A stretch of DNA of 64,000 nt, taken from the NCBI GenBank assembly GCA_027625915.1, contig JANTQA010000076.1:1612001-1676000 (forward strand). Reading direction: 5' to 3'. The notes beneath the pieces were generated by a model. That model saw nothing but the letters and a program-made list of their open reading frames with translations. It ran no database searches and was not told the origin of the DNA. This DNA is from Anaeramoeba flamelloides (lineage: Eukaryota > Metamonada > Anaeramoebidae). The position numbers and the translations under genes are program-made. Shown here piece after piece: positions 34,076-43,683 of this stretch (the stretch's first letter is position 1; each line of letters starts with the position of its first letter).

Positions 34076-34082
<7 letters not shown>
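33553..34082. mobile_element. TA-flanked inverted-repeat element in AT microsatellite (about 530 bp)
   Basis: The left end reads AAACTAGATTCC then AAAAATTTGGACACAG; the right end is the inverted form of AAACCCCGTTCC then AAAAATTTGGACACAC. Both are embedded in TATATA runs, so the exact TA duplication cannot be placed. The TTTGGACAC segment is of a kind seen in Tc1/mariner ends, but no transposase is present. Confidence 0.6.
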
Positions 34083-34117
<35 letters not shown>

Positions 34118-34130
34118 ATTTTGCAAGAAT
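34083..34130. repeat. (AT)n microsatellite
   Basis: TA repeats with one interruption, directly after the inverted-repeat element. Confidence 0.85.
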
Positions 34131-34320
34131 TTCCATATAATTGATTTTATTAAATTTTGGCTATCTTCAGAAGCCAATTTTTAAAAAGAATAGAAATAAT
34201 CAAAAAAATAATATTTTTACAAAAAGAAAACAGATTTTTAGAAAATCTCATTTTCCAGAGAAAAAAAAGAGGGGAAGAACAATAAATATAAAATAATGTT
34301 GATTTATGTTTTTTCAAATA

Positions 34321-34510
34321 CAGCCAGTTCCACTTTTAAGGCACAAACTTGTAACGAAATTTAAGGCAAAAAAAAATCTCAAATTAACGCACAAAATTCT
34401 TTCGTAAAATAAATTGTAAAAAAAAAAATCTAAATTTTGTGCCTTAATTTGAGATTTTATTGTGCCTTAAATTTCATTGAAAGTTTGTGCCTTAAAAGTG
34501 GAAGTGACTA
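34321..34510. mobile_element. Palindromic MITE, family C copy 2 (190 bp)
   Basis: Starts CAGCCAGTTCCACTTTTAAG after TA (34319-34320) and ends with the inverted form before TA (34511-34512). Same internal symmetry as the copy at 21633. Confidence 0.8.
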
Positions 34511-34907
34511 TAGATATTGAGCGAAAAGATCAAAAACAAGATTTCCCTATCAAAATTCTTTTTTGTATCATAAAATTTTGAGAAGTTATGTTATTTTGAT
34601 TCTAAAACAATTCTTTGAAAAAAAAAAAAAAAAAATATTTTTGACTGGAATAATTGTTGAGAAAACTTATCTATATTTAAAAATCTTTTGTTCGTAGGTA
34701 GTTGGGGTTTAAAATGTGTTTTTTATTGAAAATATTTTCAATAATTAAAACTATAAACACACTTTTATCACTGATTTCCTCTAGAAAATGTTCACCATAA
34801 TCTCAATTATTATAATAACTCTACCAATTCTTGAACGAATATAATTAAAACATTGAAGTGTTTGTTATTTTATTTAATTTTAAAGAATTAGTTTCTTTAA
34901 ATTGATA

Positions 34908-35101
34908 CATCAGTTCCACTTTTCAGGCACAAACTTTTAACAAAATTTAAGGCAAAAAAAAACTCAAATCAAGGTAGAAAATTTAAATTTGAGTAAAATA
35001 AATTGTGTAAAAAAAGAATTCCAAAAAATATGTTTTAATAGGAGATTTTTTTGTCCCTTAAATTTTGTTGATAGATAGTGTCTTAAAAGTGGAACTAACT
35101 G
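34908..35101. mobile_element. Palindromic MITE, family C copy 3 (194 bp)
   Basis: Starts CATCAGTTCCACTTTTCAGG after TA and ends CTTAAAAGTGGAACTAACTG before TA (35102-35103). It lies about 400 bp from copy 2, in the same orientation as far as its symmetry allows one to tell. Confidence 0.75.
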
Positions 35102-35103
35102 TA

Positions 35104-36146
35104 ATTTCATCAGTTTTATTTTGATTTAATAACTTTTTATACAAAAAATCTTGGAAAATTCATTATTTTGATTTCTAAAGTAATTTAATTGTTAAAACGG
35201 ATTTTTGGGAATTGTTTTTAAAAACCGTTTTAATAAAATCATTTTTTTTTCATGTTTCCAATAAAATACTCTTGTTTTTTTTATTTTATCTTTTATTAAA
35301 TTGGATTAAAGAATATCAAAAATAAAGCCACTAAAATAGATGGATGATTCAAAAACTGGTTGGATTATAATCTTTATCTTGAGAGATACACAAGACTATT
35401 AAAATTTAAAAATTTGTACAAATTTGAAATTTTGGCTAATTTTGAATTCCAAATTAATAGCCAGTCCTTGATATTTTTCACAACCAAATTATATTATTCA
35501 AAGTCAATTACTATCTAGTTTCCAACAAAAACCTTTGAAAAAAATCAGCTTTTATCAAAAATAATTGCTTATATTTTTTCACTACACTACAATGAAAAAA
35601 TCAATTCTGAAAATTAAAGTTAGCCAAAAACACTTTTTAGATTTCAGTAATTCGTTTATTATAATTTTTTTCTTTCAAAGTTATGATGATTTTTTGTTAG
35701 AAAGAAAAGATACAAATTAAAATCTTTTAAAGATTCAAATACCACCCTTTTCAAAATTAACGACTTTTGAAAAAAAAACCGATTTTTTTAAGGTTTTTTT
35801 TTTTTTTTTTTGAAATAAGTTAATAAGAATGAATTTTTGATCAAAAATTAAGTAAAAAAAAAATATTAAATGTTAAAAAAAATTACAGAGAAAAACAGGG
35901 AAAATATTAAAACTCAACATGAATCAAAATAAAATGATAAAAAATATTTCAAAAACGAAAAAAATATCATTTTTTATGTTTAATTTAGAGATATATTTGG
36001 AAAGATATAATATATTTTATTTTCAAAGTTAAAAATATGATTAATTTTAGACACATTTAAAAAATAGATTAAAATAATCTCCCAACCAAGTCAAATATAA
36101 ATTTCAAAAATTTTACAATTAAAAATGAAAGAATCTATCAAATAGT
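35104..36146. other. Gene-free AT-rich stretch
   Basis: Nothing recognised beyond homopolymer runs. Confidence 0.5.
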
Positions 36147-36901
36147 CCCGAAAATACCCGAACTCGAAAATACCCGAAATTTTTTTAACCACATAAAAAC
36201 ACGTTATAGTCAACTTCAAAGAAACACTAGTGCCAATATACTCAGTTTAAAGGTAAATTTGGAATTTTAATTTAGAAAAAAAATTTTTTTCTGACAATAT
36301 TAAAATTCAAAAAAATTAAATTTGAGGGAAAGGGTATTCAACCCATTTTGTATGAAGGGGATTGATATATTGGATGATAAATATTACTGATCATTTCGAA
36401 ATGGTATTAACTAAATGAGAGAAAATGTAATTTTAAAGAAAAATTCTAATTCTTTATCATTACCTATAATTTTGTAATCTTAAATACAATCCTAAAATAA
36501 CCGAGTAATATCTAATCGTACAATACATACGCATGCCCTACACAAGGTGACCCAAGCTGAACTTTATTTAACTCACCATTCCATAATAGGAACTGGATTA
36601 ACCAAAACATACTAACACACACCATACAAAACATAAAATAACCCAAAAATACCCTGACATACCCATACACTTAACCCTAATAAGTTCCATCAATTGCACA
36701 AATATACTCAAAAGTTTCCAAAACCTCTTTAGAGTAGTTTAAAGTAGAAAATTCAAAAAATAATATTTTTTCTGAAAGTAAAATTGTTATTTTATCATTA
36801 AACTGAGTATATTGGCATCGGGTTTCTTCTAAGTTGTCCATAACGTGTTTTTATGTGGTTAACAATTTTTCGGGTATTTTTGATTTTCGGGTATTTTCGG
36901 G
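36147..36901. mobile_element. DNA element with about 105-bp terminal inverted repeats (755 bp)
   Basis: Left arm 36147-36250 and right arm 36801-36901 are inverted copies, with shared blocks TTAACCACATAAAAACACGT and GCCAATATACTCAGTTTAA. Each arm starts with direct repeats of AATACCCGAA. The inner 550 bp is richer in C than its surroundings (many ACCC and CCAT triplets on the plus strand) but has no open frame. No clean target duplication is visible. Superfamily unknown. Confidence 0.7.
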
Positions 36902-37196
36902 AATATTTAAAACACCCAAAATGAAAAAACTATTACTGAAAATTTTCATTTTTTTTTGAAATTCCCTTTAATACCTAATAAAGTTGTTAAAGCTTTTTAA
37001 AAATTGTTATTTATAATAATGTTTATTATGTGAATGTATTCCCAAATACAAAAAAATTAGAGATTTTTTTTTTTGAAAAAAATTTACGAAATATTTACCA
37101 ACTTACCAATTAAGAAGTTGATCAACCAAAGTTACTAAATTCCTATTAAATTTGAAATTTAATAGTTCTTCTGAATTTCAAGATATAAAGAATATA
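36902..37196. other. AT-rich spacer
   Basis: No feature recognised between the inverted-repeat element and the retroposon. Confidence 0.5.
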
Positions 37197-37211
37197 ATTC
37201 AATAAGTTTTT

Positions 37212-37810
37212 GATTTTTTTCTATTTTTCCCTTTTGAATTTCTCTTTTTATCGCGAAGAAGGGTTACTCGGGAGAAAAATTAAGTGGTTATTTGCCAATA
37301 CTGGAAGCCTAGAAACTAGTTTGTAGAGGTAACTTGGTAATAAAAAAAAAGACAAAAACAAAAACTGGAACTATCTAAAAAAGAACAGATCAAAAAGATG
37401 AACAATCACAGTTACTAAACAGCTACATCTCAAATGTAGTATTAACGATTTCTTAGAAATAATAAAGTGGCAAAATTTTAAATAAAAGGATCCTGATTGT
37501 GCTTTTGAGTGTTCTTGATAAAAATGGAATGTTGGTTTTTTTTTATAATTTTTTACCAACTGTAGTTGAAAAGTGTTGCCTTTTTTTTTTTTTTATTATA
37601 TCTTTTTAATTTTTCTTTTTGTTTTTTCAATAAATAGAAATTTGAAACTTACTTAATTCCTAAATATTTATTTTTCTATTTTACTATTTTATCATTAGTA
37701 ATCACAGCGAGTGTTATCAAGTACCAAAGTTTTCTTTTTATTTCTTTAATTACAGAAAACCTAACGGTTGTGAAAGGATCTTTAATCGCCCCCTTAAATC
37801 AATAAAAAAA
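37212..37810 (+). mobile_element. SINE-like retroposon, family I copy 1 (599 bp, with TSD)
   Basis: Begins GATTTTTTTCTATTTTTCCC and ends in CAATAAAAAAA. It is flanked by 15-bp direct repeats that differ at one base: 37197-37211 (ATTCAATAAGTTTTT) and 37811-37825 (ATTCAAAAAGTTTTT). A long target duplication plus an A tail indicates target-primed reverse transcription. No protein is encoded. It may be a SINE or a LINE-derived short element; no tRNA-like head was recognised. Confidence 0.75.
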
Positions 37811-37959
37811 ATTCAAAAAGTTTTTAAATCATACATATATTGTAGTGGCTTTATTTTTGATAATACTTGATCTGGTTAAAAGATATAATATTTTGTTTTT
37901 AAAAAAAATATTGACTACTTAACAAAAAAGGTATTAAAAAATCCACTTTTACACAGAGT

Positions 37960-38160
37960 TTTTTCAGAAAATGAAAAAAATGCTGAAAATCCATAAAAGT
38001 GGTGAAAAAAAATACCCTGACTTTAAAATAATCCCTGAAAGGATTTTTTTTTGTTGATATTCAGGAAATTGGTATGTTATTTCTTTTATTTAAAACCAGA
38101 TCCTTTTTTTTTTAAGAATAAAACTTTTCAAATTACAATTTGTTAAATAATCCTTGTTGA
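37960..38160. repeat. Dispersed repeat H
   Basis: The segment with AATCCCTGAAAGGATTTTT and GATATTCAGG is found inverted at about 43500-43610, directly upstream of the LRR gene, and in diverged form at about 63650-63790. Confidence 0.5.
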
Positions 38161-38356
38161 CTTCAATAAATCCTTTTTTCCAACTTTTTATTGTTGTTTT
38201 GGAATTTTTTAGTTTTTTTTACGGCTGTTTCAAAAATTGTTAAAAACTTTTTTTTTGTTTTGAATTGTTAATAAGATTAAAAATTTCCAGGATTGTATTT
38301 ATTTTTTCAAAAAGAAAAATAGTTTAACAATAATATTTGACACACATCAAGATATA

Positions 38357-38838
38357 CAGTGATCAAAATAATGTGTTATCAATGACATAACCCATTTCAA
38401 AATATAACTCCTGTTTTTTTTTTTTCTTTTGTTTCCAATGCTACATCCAATTAACTATCCAAATAGTATCCCTAATTTTAAAATAATTTTGAATATAAAA
38501 ATCTTGATATTTACAGTAAATTTAAATTAAGAATGTAATTAGTTGAAATTTTTTTAAATATTCTCAATTTTTTTGGTATTATTGGTTTTATTTTTTTGAT
38601 TATAAAAATTTTATTAAAAATTTACTCTATTTTATGAGATAAATTCTACAATTTGATCCTTCTTTTGTAAAAACTCTATTTAAATATTAGAACTTTAAGA
38701 AACCGTTCCCATATTTATTTAGGGTTTATTATCAGTTTCGATTATTGATCAATGTATAGGTACTCTACAACAAAAAAACATACTTTTTATTTTGAAACAC
38801 AAGGATTAATTTTTTTGGTAAGCTTTATTTTAACACTG
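38357..38838 (+). mobile_element. Tc1/mariner-like MITE, family A (482 bp)
   Basis: TA (38355-38356), CAGTGATCAAAATAATG at the left end; CTTTATTTTAACACTG, then TA (38839-38840) at the right end. The left 45 bp and the right 440 bp match the two ends of the 1653-bp element at 56097-57749, so it looks like an internal-deletion derivative. The copy at 20785-21269 has the same structure. Confidence 0.8.
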
Positions 38839-38840
38839 TA

Positions 38841-39490
38841 ATCAAAAAATTTTTTTCAAAGATCCTTCAAAATATTAATAACTTCTAATTGAATGAAAAC
38901 CACAAAGATCTTCATTAGCCAATGAGAATTGATATTTTTGGATGTCTAATTAACTCTCATTATTACGTAAAATTAATTTTCAACTGATTTGCCCAATGCT
39001 CTTTTAGTATTTTAATTGTATAAAATTTTAACTGATTAACTTATTTTTTAATTCTGGAATATTAGCTTCATCTAATATTCTTGGTTCGCCCAATATAGAG
39101 AATACAAAAAAGAACCAGTTCAAGAAATAAATAAATAAATAAAGTTCAACAATTACAAGGGGTCTTTTAAAGGCTAACTGCCAAAGGTAAAAATTGAAAA
39201 ATAAAGGTGAAATTTTTTTTCATTTCTTTTTGCTAAAAACTTCAATTATTTTTAAATCATTTTTGTACATTTAAATAGAGACAAAACAGTTTTTTAGAAA
39301 AAACCTTTGTCTCTTTTTTGTCAATGTTTTTTTTTGATCAAACTGAAAGATTTGGTGGTATGGATTTTGGTAATAAGTTTGTGTAAATTGGATTGGGAAA
39401 GTTCTTAAAAAGGGTAACTGAAGTTGGGAGATTGTAGAACAATGATTTGGGAAAAATTTCTATTGTAAATACGGTTTGATTTGAAAAGTA
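38841..39490. other. Gene-free stretch with repeat J
   Basis: About 39180-39390 is found inverted at about 60330-60535 (shared block GATCAAACTGAAAGATTTGG). The rest is featureless AT-rich DNA. Confidence 0.5.
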
Positions 39491-40482
39491 CAGCTTTACA
39501 CAAGAGTAAATACGAATGTTATAAAAAATAGAGTTTTTGATTTTTTTCTATTTTTTCCCTTGTTGAATTTCCTTTTTATTGAGAAGAAGAGTTACTAAGG
39601 AGAAAAATCAAGTGGTTACCTACTAATACTCGAAGAACAGAAACTAGTCGGTATGGATAACTTGAAAATAAAAAGAAAAGACAAAAACAAAAACTGGAAC
39701 GATCAAAAAAGATTGGATCAAAAAGAAAAAAAAATGGCAGCTACTAAAAAACTACCTCTCAACGAAGCATTCATGATTTCTTAGAAATAATTAAAGGACA
39801 AAATTTTAAATAAAAGGATCATGTCTGTTTTAATGAGTATTCTTGATAAAAATGGACAGTTGGTTTTTTTTTTGATTTTTTATCAACTGTCAAAAAAAAA
39901 TTTCTTTTTTTGTTTACTAACTTGCTTTTTTTTTTTTTTTTTTCCTTTTCTTTTTTTTTTCTTTTTAATTTTTCTTTTTGTTTTTTCAACCAATAAAAAA
40001 TTGGAACCTGCTCGATTCCAAAAAATTTTTTTTTTCTTTATCATCTAAATTACTAATTTACCATTAGTAATCAGAGCTGTAAGAGGATCTTTGATCTCTC
40101 CCTTCAACCAATAAAAAAAAAAAAAAAAAATAGAGTTTTTACAATTTTGGAGATAAATAAAGAGTTCCGTGTATTTATCTAAATTTTGATAATTGTAAAT
40201 ATAATATCCGATTATCTGAGTGGACAATAACAATTTGAATCAAAAAATGGTTTGGCAAATAATAATCTTCCAAATTGTAAAAAGAAACATATTTCAAACT
40301 ATGTATTGGTATTTACCAAACGATTTTGTTTTGAAAATCAATTTGATCTCAAAAATCAAAACGGGTATTTTGTTTACTATTACGGAAATTTGGATAAATA
40401 CACGGGTCTCTTTATTTATCTCCAAAATTGTAAAAACTCTATTTTTTACAACATTCCTCCATTACAATTGTGCACTGAACTG
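39491..40482. mobile_element. TA-flanked fold-back element interrupted by a retroposon
   Basis: TA (39489-39490) then CAG on the left; ACTG then TA (40483-40484) on the right. The arms are inverted over more than 100 bp (GAATGTTRTAAAAAATAGAG, then ACAATTTTGGAGATAAATAA). Once the retroposon at 39539-40130 and one copy of its target duplication are set aside, the element is about 390 bp and would fold into a long hairpin. Non-autonomous; Tc1/mariner-type flanks. Confidence 0.7.
39539..40130 (+). mobile_element. SINE-like retroposon, family I copy 2 (592 bp, with TSD)
   Basis: Same start (GATTTTTTTCTATTTTTTCC) and A tail (CCAATAAAAAA, 40108-40130) as copy 1. Flanked by TAGAGTTTTT at 39529-39538 and 40131-40140, possibly extended by preceding As. 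It is inserted in an arm of the fold-back element; the other arm (around 40430-40455) shows the uninterrupted sequence. Confidence 0.8.
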
Positions 40483-40652
40483 TATTTTTAAGGAATAATA
40501 GTATAAATTTAAAAAAAAACAATTAAAAACAAAAAAATACTTTTTAACAAAAAAAACAAAACAACAATTATTTACAAAAACGTACAAACCATTTGCAAAA
40601 ACTCAAATTAAAACCCGAACACAGGTTATTTAACATACTGTATAAATCACCC

Positions 40653-40876
40653 AATTATTAAAATGATGATTAATGAAATTACCCTTGTTCAAAACACTAT
40701 ACAATCAATCAAAAAACAAGAATCAAAATTACCATTTTTCAAAAACTCAAGCACACCTCTATAGGACTTGATTGTTTTATCAAAAAAAGTTGATCTACTT
40801 TATTCTATCAAACAATTACTTGAGTATTCTAGAGACACCCTACTTCAATGTACTTTAGGTAGGTTTATTACAAGGT
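40653..40876. repeat. Dispersed repeat G
   Basis: Inverted relative to about 63806-64000, where the copy runs off the window. Shared blocks: AATGAAATTACCCTTG and CAAACAATTACTTG. Confidence 0.6.
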
Positions 40877-40934
40877 TCATAAAAAAATTGGTTATTTATA
40901 AAAAGGATTTGATTGAAAAAAATTGAAATTACAG

Positions 40935-42960
40935 TCTTTATTGTTTTGATTTGGAAACAATATCTTTGTTATGTTATCGAGTTTGGCCTGGAAGAACGAA
41001 AAATATGTTATGGTTCGAAGTGATATAAGATGATATTGAGGAGTTCGAAGAACGACAATTAATATAATCCTATCAACATTACAATCTCCATGTTTGAGTC
41101 TGGAAGGAGAACCAAAACAAGGAAATATAGCCAGTGATTGTTGAACAAACGATACAATACCAGATGCTATTAATTTTTGAACTCGGGATCTAATTCTGCA
41201 CAACAATTAAAAAAACTAACAAATGAAAATAAAGAAACCTATTATGCCGAAAACAACTAATTTGAAATTTTTTAATACTACTTTGAAGAACTGGCTCTTC
41301 AATGGATTTTTTACTCCTAATATAGTTATCGAAAATATTGAAGTTAAATTTTAACATTTTGATCTTAATAGACAAAACACGGTTTAAAACCCAACAGAGA
41401 CAAACTAGATCGTCCAACTTTTCAATCAGTCTCTATCTTCCCCATTTATTTTACTCTTGTTGCGAAAACATCCGAAGGCGATCAAACATAAAATCTGCAT
41501 ATATTGTGTGATCTTAAAAGTGAATTATTTTTGAAAATCCCTCCAAAATTTCTTTACTTGAATAAAGTAAAAAAAAATTTGATATTTTTTTTCGAATTTC
41601 AAAAAATTTGTAAATGAGTTTTTTTTCTCACTTTCAAAATCTTTTTATTAATGGTCTCTTCTCTCCTTTTTTCTAAGAAAAAAAGTAACCAAACTTTTTT
41701 TATTTTTAAAAAAATGAGATTGATCTCAATCGAACCAAAACCAGAAAAGATGTTTGATTTTAGACATTGTTTTTCAACACAAAAAGAGAATTCATTCAAT
41801 TTCCAACCTTTTAGAGAAAATTGAAAGATTTTTTTCTTTGTCTTCTATTGATCAAATAATTGGGTTGACTTGAACCAAATTAATTTTCCAATGTTGTAAA
41901 ACCTTGAGCGCGGCAAAACCTTATATATTTATGAGGAAAAAAATTGTAAAAATAATTTGTTAAAGTGATCTCAAATAACTGTGTTTATTGTTTTGATTTG
42001 GAAACAATTTCCTTGTTATAATCTGAGTTTGGCCTGGAAGAACGAAAAAAATGAGATTGTTCGAAGTGACATAAGATGATATTGAGGAGTTCGAAGAACG
42101 ACGATTAATATCATCTTAGCACCAGAACAATCTCATTATTTTGAGTCTGGAAGGAGAACCAAAACGAAGAATTATAAAAGGTGACTGTTGAACAAATGAA
42201 ACAATATGAGATGCTATTTATTTTTTAACTCGGGATCTAACTCGTCAAAACAACAAACAAACAAATAAATTTAACCGAAACAACTAATTTGTTAATTTTG
42301 ATGGTACTTTGAAGAGTCTACTCTTCAAAGGATCTTATTCTCTCAATGTATTTAGTGAAAAGATTGAAGTTAAATTTTGAATTTTCATCGTTGGTAACAA
42401 AACTTGCTTTAAATTTTCTAGAGATAAACTAGATCGTTCATCCATTCAAGAGATCTATCTCCGCTTTTATTTTCTGTTTGTCAGCCAATTCTCGAAAACA
42501 ATCAAACTTAAAAATCTTCATGCATTTATTGGTGTTCTTAACTAGGAAGTATTTTGAACATTCCTTAAAAATTTCTTAACTTGAGAGAGTAAAAAAAAAT
42601 GTTTTTTTTTTTTTTCCATTGAAGATCATTTATTTTTTTCCCCTTTCCAAAAAACCTCTTATAAATGGTCTTTTCTCTCCTTTTTTCGAAGAAAAAAGAG
42701 ATCAAACAAAATTTTTTTTTTAAAAATGATATTGCTTTTTTTTGGAAAAGAGAAAAAAACCATGTTTGTATATGGACATTGTTTTCAATAAAGAAATGGA
42801 ATTTATTCTTTTTCCAAACTTTCCCCAAAATGATCAAGCACTTTTTTTTTAGTTTTTATTGAACAAGTATTTTGGTCCCTTTGACCAAAGTATGTGTTCA
42901 ACTGGTTTTAAATTGAGACATTGGCAAATCTCAGTGTTATCAATTAAACAATGTTGTAAA
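40935..42960. repeat. Direct tandem duplication, unit about 1047 bp
   Basis: Unit 1 spans about 40935-41905 and unit 2 about 41983-42960. Matching landmarks (TTGTTTTGATTTGGAAACAA at 40941 and 41988; GAGTTTGGCCTGGAAGAACG; GATGATATTGAGGAGTTCGA) keep the same spacing. The units differ at many sites, so the duplication is not recent. The segment around the landmarks is less AT-rich than its surroundings. Frames in it (40892-41206, 41190-41417) are not conserved between units, so I do not call genes. Confidence 0.75.
42045..42141. repeat. Hairpin in unit 2 of the tandem duplication
   Basis: AAAATGAGATTGTTC and TAAGATGATATT on the 5' side pair with AATATCATCTTA and GAACAATCTCAT on the 3' side, around a loop with GAGGAGTTCGAAGAACGAC. 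In unit 1 the 3' side has drifted and pairs poorly. Confidence 0.65.
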
Positions 42961-43683
42961 TAAAAATTTCAAAGTACAGTTAAATAACTTTAAATATCAG
43001 ACTTAAAGACAAAATTATTGGTAAAATACATCTTAATTCACTTTGTTAGAATTGGAAATAAGAAGATCAGAAAATTCCCAAACTTTGCCTAATAATACAA
43101 TGAATTCTCAAAATCTTTCCACAACAACTACATTGCTATCCTAAACTTTTAAGCGTTCTAATCTCTTTCTTATCTGTAGTTATCTAAAATTATTTACTTA
43201 AATTTTCTCAAAGAAAAAGTTTATGTTTAAAAAAAAATAAATAGCTTAAATATCATTTTTCAAAGTCAAATTTCATTAGTAAAATACTTCTTATTGGACC
43301 CAAATTAAACAAAAGAAGATCAGAAAATTTTCAAACTTTGCCTAATTACGAAAGGATTTCCAAAAATCTTTCCACACTGTCTACATTCCCACTCTAATCT
43401 TTTGAGTGCTCTTATCTCTTTCTTATCATGTAGTTTTCTGGAATTAGAATAGTTAAATTTTTATAAATAAAATGTTGGGGTTTTTAAAAAAATAATAGCA
43501 CAGCAATTTTCACTAATATTCACAATTAAAAATCTTTTCAGGGATTTTCTTCAGGTCAGGTATTTTTTTTTTTACCTCTACTTTTATAGATTTTTTATTT
43601 TTTTCACCTTTTTACATTCCAAACAACTCAGAAAAGAAAGGTTGAGTTTTAAGGTTTTTTTTTGAGATCCCTTTTTGCTAATA
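42961..43683. other. Upstream region of the LRR gene
   Basis: Two diverged copies of a short segment (GAAGATCAGAAAATT, then AAACTTTGCCTAAT) lie at about 43062-43095 and 43315-43350, a local direct repeat of about 250 bp. About 43500-43610 is repeat H in inverted orientation. No promoter motif can be named. Confidence 0.5.

Noticed and set aside
36660-36690. CCCTAA-like word suggesting telomeric repeats
   Set aside because: It occurs once and is not in tandem.
40892-41417. Two minus-strand frames in the tandem duplication
   Set aside because: The second unit has stops in the matching frame, and no transposase or other domain was recognised.
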